DNA from: Hymenoscyphus infarciens
Lineage: Eukaryota > Ascomycota > Leotiomycetes > Helotiales > Helotiaceae
Length of the DNA stretch: 64,000 nt
Assembly: GCA_001414345.1 (NCBI GenBank)
Contig: LLCB01000005.1
Span: forward strand, 248,001 to 312,000
Direction of reading: 5' to 3'
Of this stretch, positions 56,068 to 64,000 are shown piece by piece. The notes under the pieces are model-generated. The model did not search any database. It saw only the letters and a list, made by a program, of their open reading frames with translations, and was not told where the DNA came from. The translations under genes and the position numbers were made by a program. The first letter of the stretch is position 1, and each line of letters opens with the position of its first letter.

Positions 56068-59000
56068 AGTATGCTAGTGATGAGGTTGGTGAGAGGGGAT
56101 GTGAGGAAGTTGGTGTGTGGAAGTTAAGTACGAGCGGATAGCATTAGACTTTTGGGGAATGACCATGTATGTCTTGTTGGAAGTTCTTATTGAGAGTTTG
56201 GACTTGAGAGTTACACAAGATATGAGCGATACGACCTTGCTGTTATGCCCAGATGTATTCGATAGTATGGAGAAACTATCTATCTACGGTGTAAATTTAA
56301 ATTAGAGTGACAAGGACCTAATGTTTTTTTCATAAAGGCAAGTAACCAACGCTTCAAGAACTCTTCGCCATCTCGATTTTGTTATGCTACGAGTTAGTCA
56401 AGAAGCCATTCATCTCCCACCAAGCTGTGACTTGCTCAATAAGTTGTAGAGTCTTCTTTTCTTGATCATACCTTCCAACCTTTAGTTCTTATTCTTAACT
56501 AAGGCTACTAAGGAATCAGATACTTCAGAATCGAGTTGAGCATAGACTAAAAAATCATTTTTCTTAATTAAGTCTCTCAAAATTTAGATAGTGTTACGCT
56601 TTATAAGATAGACGAATAACATCCTTCCTTAGTTAGCCACGCTTTTTCGTCTTGTTCTCGATTTGAGATAATGATATATAGAAGAGGTTAGAGTGGCGTT
56701 TTACTAGACTTAGATAGTGATATCGCTAGTGGTATATTAAGAGAGTCTATAATATTTCTCATATTATATTAAGTAATCTGATTAATACGCGATCTCTAAT
56801 AAGAACTAATAGTTTTCTAATTACTAGTGGAAACATAGTTTATCTAGAAGAGAATAGTTCTTCGAACTAATAGCTAATAGCTAATAGAATTCTTAGTCTT
56901 ACTATTTCTCTAAAAATAAAGAAAAAGTTCTATATTTTATATAATAGTAAGTTATAAGGATTTATTATTCTAAGAGTTTGATCTTCTTATTATAAGGTCT
57001 TTTTACTAAAGTAAGATTTAAAGAATAACTTTTTAATCTAAATAAGTAGATTTTAAATAGTTAATATAAGTTTTAAATAAGTATAAGTATTCTAGTTTTA
57101 TAAGATACTAGTCTTAAAAACCTAATTTTTATTAATTGTCGTTACTTTCTTAATTATTACACTCTATTAGTTTTAAATTTACGATATTTATTATATAATA
57201 TATAATATAATAATCTAATATATTATTTTATTACTATTTATAAAAGAGATTAAAGAGAAGAGAGAAAAAAGACTATAATAACTAGAGTAGTTCTCTATTT
57301 AATTATAAATTAGAAAGTTTAAGATATATATTTTATTATACTTTACTATATAAGTTATAAGAGCTTAGTAACTAAGTATATTTATATTAAAAAAGTAATA
57401 GCTAGAATAAAGAGTCGATTAGCTCTTAGTATCTCTATACTAACTACTTGTAACAACAAGGCAGGAGTAGAGTAGAGAAGTAGTCTATTCGTGGTTATTA
57501 GCGCGAAAACTAAAGGTAAAGAGCGAAGACAGCTCTGAACGATGCTAATATACAGGATTCTGCCAGGCGGTGAGGAGTCACGCGACAGGTCTGAAACTAG
57601 AACTAGACTATTACACTACTATTCTTTTATACAACGGATCTACTTAGCTAGAAAAAATATAGTATATATAATCTAAGATAGAGAGTTTAGATCTAGACTT
57701 AAGTTTAGCTTCTATTTTAACTTTATTAAATAAAGTATCTCTTTAGTTATTATTATACTCTATATATAGACGCGTATAGTAGTCTAGTTTAAAACTACTC
57801 TTATTTAGAGTAGTTTTAGACTAAAATCTAGATAGCTTCGAACTATAATACTACTAAACTAGTTTAGAAGTGCTAAGATATTAAAATCTAAATTAAAGCT
57901 ATTTATATTTACTTTATATATAGTAGAGATACGCCTCTTTCTAATATAGTTAATTATAACTATAAATAGGTATATTCTTATTAGTAGATTCAGAAGTGAA
58001 TAGCTATTTAGCTTAAAGTATATAACCTTCTCGCTTAAGAACTATTTAAATAGACATCGTAGCTAGCTTTACTTAGTATATACGAACGAATATATAACTC
58101 TTTTTATATCGCTTTTATAACTATAAGTTATAATAATAATTATACTACTTATACTAGCTCTTAGACGTATATAAGATAGGCGCGCTACGTATTTAAGAGC
58201 TCTTCTTTTTAAGAGACCTTCTTTTTAAAAGGCTTTCTTTAGTAGCTTTTAAAGCTCTTTTAGTAGACTTTTTAGTACTAGAAGTAGTATTAGTCTTACG
58301 CTAAAATAATTATTTCTTAGTAGATTATAAGTAAATTATTATTAAATTTCTATATCGTTATATACTTTAGTAGAGTTTAAAGAATAAGATAATAATTTAA
58401 AAATTTAGTCGCGTTAGAGCTAGAAATATAAGATTAGAACCGCGTTCTACTAAATCACGTAAGATATAAGAATAACTAAAGAGATATATTAAAATCTAAT
58501 ATTTTCTAATAATAAAACTAATAAAAAATATAGTATAAAGAAGAAAGACTAAGCATAGATAAGTTTCTTAAAATAGAAGTATAAGTAGCTAGTATTTTAT
58601 TTTTAAAAAACTAAAGAAGATATTAGAGTTTCTTTAAGTATATTTTAGAGTTTTATAACTATAGAATTACTAAATTATATACTATATAAAAGATAAGATA
58701 AAAATACTTTTAGAAAACTTAATTATTAGACACTTTTAAACTATACTTTAGTTTTAATATTAAACTTTCACTTTATTAAATAGAGTTTTTAAAAGATATA
58801 CTATATATATAAAATCTTCTCTAAAGCTTTAGATAATATATTATAAGTCTATAGAGTACTTCTAAATACTTCTAAATATTTATAAAGTATTAAAATAAGC
58901 TATATATATACTATAAGAGAGATTATTATTTTAATTTTTAGTAATAGTAATAGTTATAATACTAAGACTAGAATTTAATCTTAGTCTAATTATTTACTTA

Positions 59001-59691
59001 CTTCTACTCTTATATTTATAATTTTAAAGTAATAAGTTAATTAAGTTTTATAAACTTTAAAACTACTTTTTTATACTAGAGTATAAGTTTTTAACTATTT
59101 TAACTCTCTAATAATAATTCTAAAATTAACTCTCTTATAAACCTAATCTTCTATTCTAACTCTAGCTTTATCTCTATAGTATAATTATATTATAAAATTA
59201 AATATTACGTTTTTATAAAATCTAAGAACTTTTAGTTCTATTTAGTTATAAGATAAAAACTTAGAAGCTAGTATTTTAATATTAACTCTTATATATCTTT
59301 TGAATTATATAATATAGTAAGTTAGTCTTAATCTTAATTATAAGAGAATAGATCTTTTATATACTAGAGGATTTTTAAAAGTTAAGCTATAATAAATATT
59401 TATAAGAAGAAGCTTATATAATATAAAGAAGTAAAAAGCTTAGTAAAGAACTTAGAAATATATTTAAATATACTATATAATAACTACTTAGTTTAGTAAA
59501 CTATTATAACTTTAATATATACTTTAAGCTACTTAATTTAGTATATAAGTATTAAAATATATAAAAATAAAAATAACTATAAGAATTAATATAAGATATT
59601 TTAATACTATAGAAAAATATTTAAAAGTAGTTATATTTATAATAGTACGAATCGTCTACTACTAGCGAAGAGGTATATAGAAGTGCGTTTA

Positions 59692-60374
59692 AGAGCTTAT
59701 TTAGTTTATGTTTTAAACTCTTAACTTATTCGTCGAATCGAGCTAGTATAAGCTACTTTTTATTCGCTTATAAATCGAATCGATATTTCTAAATCGAATT
59801 CTTAGACTATTTAGTAATTATATAGTAAATTACTTACTAAAAAGAATTCACTGAAAATATATATTAGTAATATAACTTCTTTCTCTATAAAGCTTTAAAG
59901 TATACTAAGATAGTAAAGCCTTTTAATAAAGTTATTCTTAAAATAGAGAGCTATTATTACGCTAGTAATTATAGTATATCTATAATTAAGAATAGTATAG
60001 CGTTACTATACTAAACGAGAGAGATATATATACTATAGTATTATTAGTATTATACTAAATAAGAGAGATATATATACTATAGTATTATTAGTATTATACT
60101 AAATAAGAGAGATATACTATAGTATTATAAGATACGAATAAATCAAAGATTCGATTTATAAATATATCTCTAGAGTAGTATTTACGAATCGAGCTTTTTT
60201 ATATAAAAGATTCACGAATATAGTATTAAGGCTTAATTCAAGTAGTTCGATTTATAAATAGAGGCTTTTTACTAAATAGATTTATAATTTAAAAGATAGT
60301 TTACGAATCGAATTAATTCGATTTAACTTTTATCTAGAGATTCGCGAATCGAGAGCGCGAACTAAATAAGCTCT
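59692..60374. repeat. Inverted-repeat-bounded segment rich in CGAATCG words
   Basis: AGAGCTTATTTAGTT (59692-59706) is matched by AACTAAATAAGCTCT (60360-60374), perfect 15-bp ends around 683 bp. Inside, CGAATCG / TTCGATT words recur at least eight times in both orientations. It may be a non-autonomous element. I see no clear target duplication. Confidence 0.5.
60009..60130. repeat. 44-bp tandem repeat, about 2.8 copies
   Basis: Units start at TACT at 60009, 60053 and 60097. The first two are 44 bp and almost identical (they differ in the CGAG/AAG region); the third is shortened by loss of TA steps. Each contains GAGAGATATATATACTATAG. Confidence 0.8.
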
Positions 60375-61080
60375 AAAAAGAATAATATATATAATTCATA
60401 GGCTTAAATACTAAAATATAGAAAGAAGTAGAGTAGATATATATAAGAGTCTAGGTACTATAAACGAAGTACTAAATATATATAACTAGTTTTAGTACTA
60501 AAACTCTTCTAATATAAACTATAATAATATTCTAAAGTCTATAATATATTCTAGAACCTAACTATAACCTTAGCTTATTTAAGACAGCTTACTATTATAA
60601 TATTAGACTTATTATAAGAGCTACGATTATCTAATCTCTTTAAAGATTATATAATTAGATTAGAACTATTTAGATATAAACCTTACTTTCTAATTATACT
60701 TAGATTAAAGTTATTATAGCTAAAGTAATTTCTCTTTATTTTTAAAGAAGTTATAACTTCTTTTATATAAATAGTACTATTAAGAAACAAAGTTTATACG
60801 AAAGAGCTCTAATCTAACTCTATAACTACTATTCTATAGATAAGATAACTATAACTTTTTAAATAAGCCTAATATAGTTGTTTTTATAAATCTCTAAATC
60901 CTAGATCTCTATTTTATAACTAATTAGAACTAAAAGTTCTTAGAAGGTCTCGTTGTTTCTACTCTCTATTTAAGCTACTTTGTCGCTTATTTAGTAGGCT
61001 GGCGACTAGAGTAGCTAAGAATAAGATAATCTAATAATAAGGTAGAGATTAAGCCTACAAGTACGGACATTATCGTACGC

Positions 61081-62180
61081 TATGGGATTTCCACTCTTCC
61101 TCTTCTCTCTCTCTATATTTCTTTTTATGCTCTGCTTTCACGTCAACTCCTGTATTCTCATTTTCACTTCTCTCACTAATTTACTCTCACTTATTTACTC
61201 TCACTAACTTTCCTGACAACCAAAATAGAGTCGTTTCAGGTAGTAGTACTACCTAACTCCTGAATTTAGGAGGTATTACACGAGTGTTTAGTAGATAATT
61301 TCGAGGAACCACAAGTCCAAAGTGGCCGTAACATATAATAGATGTCCCTTGGTTTAATATAACTAAAGCAAAGAGAGGCTACCACACTAGAGTGCAAAAG
61401 AACTCGACATGGCTTATACTGGATTTTCCTCCTCCGCTTAGATTGGATTTCCATATCGCCCTGTCGAGTTTATTTTTTTTCGTGGGATTTTGTGATGAGC
61501 TTTTCGTGAACATAATCGACCGGAGTTTCTAGAGAAGAAATAGGAAATTTAGGATGTAGCTCTGGATATACACCCATGGGCAACAAGATTAGATGGGGAA
61601 GATAAATTAGGCAACGACACGATGAACTCACGCTAATCTTTTGATTGGTAGCCCCCAAAGCCACACCACCACACATCAAACCAACAAAGTCAGCGACCAC
61701 AAGATATCAGTTCAATCACCAGAGAAAAGGCAGAAAAACTATTTAATATTATTTTCATCTCAACCTGGGTAGCTAGCTATTATACTATTATTATTATTAT
61801 CATACATTCCGCACGCCTCCCACACGAAAATACCATGTCAAATTCCCCCCCCGCCAACCAAAAGACAAATAATTAATTAATGCATGCATGTATGCAATGA
61901 ACCAAATCCGACCGATCCAAAAGATGTAAACTACCCCAGATATTAATTCCTCCCCCTTTCCGTGCGAAAAACAATGAAGACATATTTGTGTCCATGCATG
62001 ACATGGTGACTTTTTGAACCGCCCAAAGACCTCGTATTTTATATCATTAAGTGGGTTTATATCCATCCTCTATCGAAAGGCCCGTGCCGATTCTCATAAC
62101 CCGAACGTTTTATCCAAGAAGAAAGTTTTTTGAAGGAAAAAAATTGTGATGAGGGGCCGTCAATAGGTTGATTTCGTGAT
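61081..62180. other. Intergenic region and 3' flank of the PIR-protein gene
   Basis: CT-rich at the left (61100-61200), then ordinary sequence. Short minus-strand frames at 61266, 61470 and 61800 have no recognisable content and probably lie in 3' UTR or spacer. A TTATTATTAT run lies near 61784-61799. Confidence 0.45.
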
Positions 62181-63381
62181 TTATAGGAATGCAACGGCGA
62201 AGATGCCGATGGCGACCGCGGCGAATTGGCGTCCGAAGAGGGCCATGTTGGATGCGCCAGCGTTGACGGTGACAGGTGTGGGGGCCGCGGTTGCTGCGGG
62301 AGAAGAACCGTTGGCTTGGATCTGTCCGTCTGGGATTTGAGAGACGGGGGAAGATGGTTTGGGTGCTGCTGCGGAGGTGGCTTGGATTTGGCCATCGGAG
62401 ATTTGGGAGATGGGAGCACTTGGCTTTGGGGCAGCTGGGGCAGAAGTTGGTGCTTGAACTTGTCCATCTCCGATTTGAGAGATTGGGGCTGATGGCTTTG
62501 GAACGACTGTTGGAGCTTGGATCTGTCCGTCGCCGATTTGAGAGACAGGAGCAGCTGGCTTTGGAGCAGCAGTGGTAGCTTGGATTTGTCCATCGCCAAT
62601 TTGAGAGATGGGCGCAGATGGCTTTGGCTTGCCAGCAGTAGTAGCTTGAACTTGTCCGTCACTGATTTGGGAAACTGGAGCGGATGGTTTAGGGACAGCG
62701 CTGGTTGCTTGTGGTTGACCATCACCAATTTGAGAAACTGGGGCAGTGGGCTTGGGAACGGCAGTCGATGCTTGTGGTTGTCCATCTCCGATTTGAGAAA
62801 CCTTTGCAGTTGCAGTACCAGTTGGTTGTCCATCACCAGCCTGGCCAACAGCGGGAGCAGAGCCACAAGGGAAGACCTGGAGGAGGACAGGGTTGCATTG
62901 AGCAGCCCAGTGACGATCGTACAAGTTGTAGAATCCACCGCTGTAGCATTGATAGAAAACTGCGGATCCTCCAAGTGCCAAAGATCCATTGCTGCAAGAA
63001 GAGAAACCTCCCGTGTAGATGGCACCGGTTTGTGGTGGTGCATCGAATTGGAATTGGAAGTTGGAAGCAATATATCCAGTTCGCTTTTTCGAATCAGTGA
63101 GCTTTCCATCCTTGAGATCGACCGTCAGGACTCCATCGGCACCACATGATGAATCGCGCTGTGAAGTGTTAGTAAATATGTTCCTTGTCTCCCTTCTATG
63201 GGCCACGAACCTTGTGCTTTGGGGTTGCTGTGAAGTTGACGGCTTCGAGTTGGAAACTCCCCGATGCGGAGAGTGAGCAGCCTGCAGGAGGAGCGGCTTG
63301 TGGAGCGAGAGTCCCGGTTACCCCCTGAGGAATAGCATAGGCAACGGAGGCCAGAGCAGCGAGAGCGAAAGTGGTATACAT
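62181..63381 (-). CDS. PIR-repeat cell-wall protein with GPI-type tail
   Basis: Two exons, complement(62181..63158, 63211..63381), give 382 residues with exact phase; the 52-bp intron separates KHK from RDSSCGADGV. A signal peptide spans about 1-18. The cysteine domain characteristic of filamentous-fungal PIR proteins follows: GVLTVDLKDGKLTDSKKRTG, then YIASNFQFQFD, GSLALGGSAVFYQC and NLYDRHWAAQC. Eight repeats of SQI(G/S/P)DGQ(P/V/I)QA follow, each with an 8-13-residue Pro/Ala/Thr linker (period about 21), plus a degenerate first copy GQAGDGQP. In PIR proteins the first Gln of the repeat forms an alkali-labile ester with beta-1,3-glucan. The C-terminus is small residues then a hydrophobic tail, as for GPI addition. 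Confidence 0.9.
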
Positions 63382-64000
63382 GTTTGCTAGCGAGTGAAAC
63401 TTGCAATTATGAGAAAGAGGTAGAAGAAGAAGGAAGATGATGAACTGAATGCGAGATGCTTGAAGCGAATGTCAAACTTGAGCGAGGGTAGGACAAATGT
63501 TTAAGTACTTGAGAAAACAGACTAAATGGATAGAAGAAAGCAGGAGGCAGGAGACCATTAAGTAGGTTGGTTGGCCCAACTACCAACTCCCAGTTTTAGT
63601 CAAGAGCACGGCACAATATGCGCCGCCCCATCCTTCGTTACCATACTTCACTTCTTGCTGGGTAGTTCATTACCGCTTGTTCGTACATATGCAGAAGGTC
63701 TGTACTAAGTGAGGCCGAAGCGTACACCACCCCCTGAGATAGCATGTCAGCGGCTGTTTTGTTGGAGTCATTTGTGTTAAAATGACAAGATCGAAACCAA
63801 TCATATGGCTCAATTGATAAAGGTTAGTCTAGTGGCAGGTTGCTCAAGAATGTCGATCTGCTTGAAACAGCCATTTCTCCCGGTGAACGGTGGTTGGAGG
63901 CCCACCTCGCTAGAAAATCTGTACCCCCTAGTGTAACCCGTATTACAGCTAGTGTATGCAGCTGCATGCACGAAAGACAAAAGGGCGAGTGAGCTTGCTG
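63382..64000. other. Promoter side of the PIR-protein gene, to window end
   Basis: No supported gene. The first 100 bases are the presumed 5' leader (purine-rich on the + strand). Nothing else is recognised up to the window edge. Confidence 0.4.

Larger units (their letters stand above)
56330..61080. repeat. Large AT-rich, TpA-rich block (RIP-like) with nested repeats
   Basis: Nearly 4.8 kb of extremely AT-rich DNA without any supported coding frame. TA dinucleotides dominate. One GC-richer island (about 57440-57600) breaks it. A 44-bp tandem repeat (60009) and an inverted pair (59692/60360) are nested within. The texture fits one or several transposons destroyed by RIP. It separates the phosphoesterase gene from the PIR-protein gene. 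Confidence 0.7.

Noticed and set aside
62057..63109. 350-codon minus-strand frame rich in Leu, Gln, Ser and Pro
   Set aside because: It is a shadow frame of the PIR-repeat gene; its repetitive look comes from the real repeats read out of frame.
1..64000. Secondary-metabolite or defence gene cluster
   Set aside because: No polyketide synthase, NRPS, terpene synthase, NLR-like or similar core gene is present; neighbouring genes are functionally unrelated.

Overview
This window is nuclear DNA of a filamentous ascomycete. The genes carry many short GT..AG introns (about 45-110 bp), and several families are typical of Pezizomycotina: DUF3176, DUF4267, CorA-like GMN proteins, PIR/GPI wall proteins, 2EXR and a UVSB-type ATR kinase. 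Gene-rich stretches alternate with very AT-rich, TpA-rich blocks that look like repeats mutated by RIP (repeat-induced point mutation). A Leotiomycetes (Helotiales) host is my guess; nothing in the window proves it.

Layout. 0-11 kb is a decayed arm. It holds a broken NAD-dependent reductase, a small four-helix membrane gene, an AT-rich block, a broken F-box/LRR gene, an intact DUF3176 membrane gene, an intron-containing tRNA-Asn and an orphan kinase C-lobe. 11-24 kb holds a very large CorA-like membrane protein gene (12 exons, with a MITE inside one intron), the tRNA t6A dehydratase TCD, a DUF1989 remnant, a DUF4267 gene, a TIR element and EMC1. 24-30.8 kb is mostly repeats: an AT-rich element, a clear hAT-type non-autonomous transposon with an 8-bp target duplication, a broken 2EXR gene and a gene-free stretch. 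30.8-42.7 kb is housekeeping: dihydroxyacetone kinase, COX16 and the 2483-residue ATR/Mec1/UVSB checkpoint kinase. COX16 and ATR are divergent, and a MITE sits in their shared promoter region. 43-46 kb is AT-rich. 46-56 kb holds a two-finger C2H2 protein, a convergent pair of Nudix hydrolases, a cysteine-rich GPI-anchored protein, an inverted repeat and a secreted phospholipase C-type phosphoesterase. 56.3-61.1 kb is the largest AT-rich block, with nested tandem and inverted repeats. The window ends with a PIR-repeat cell-wall protein with a GPI-type tail.

I see no metabolic cluster or operon-like unit. Common themes are cell-surface proteins (the PIR protein, the cysteine-rich GPI protein, the secreted phosphoesterase), ER and mitochondrial housekeeping (EMC1, COX16, TCD), and repeated short-TIR element insertion beside or within genes. 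Exon boundaries were worked out by hand from reading frame, GT/AG sites and family continuity. For every multi-exon gene given exon coordinates the exon lengths sum to whole codons.
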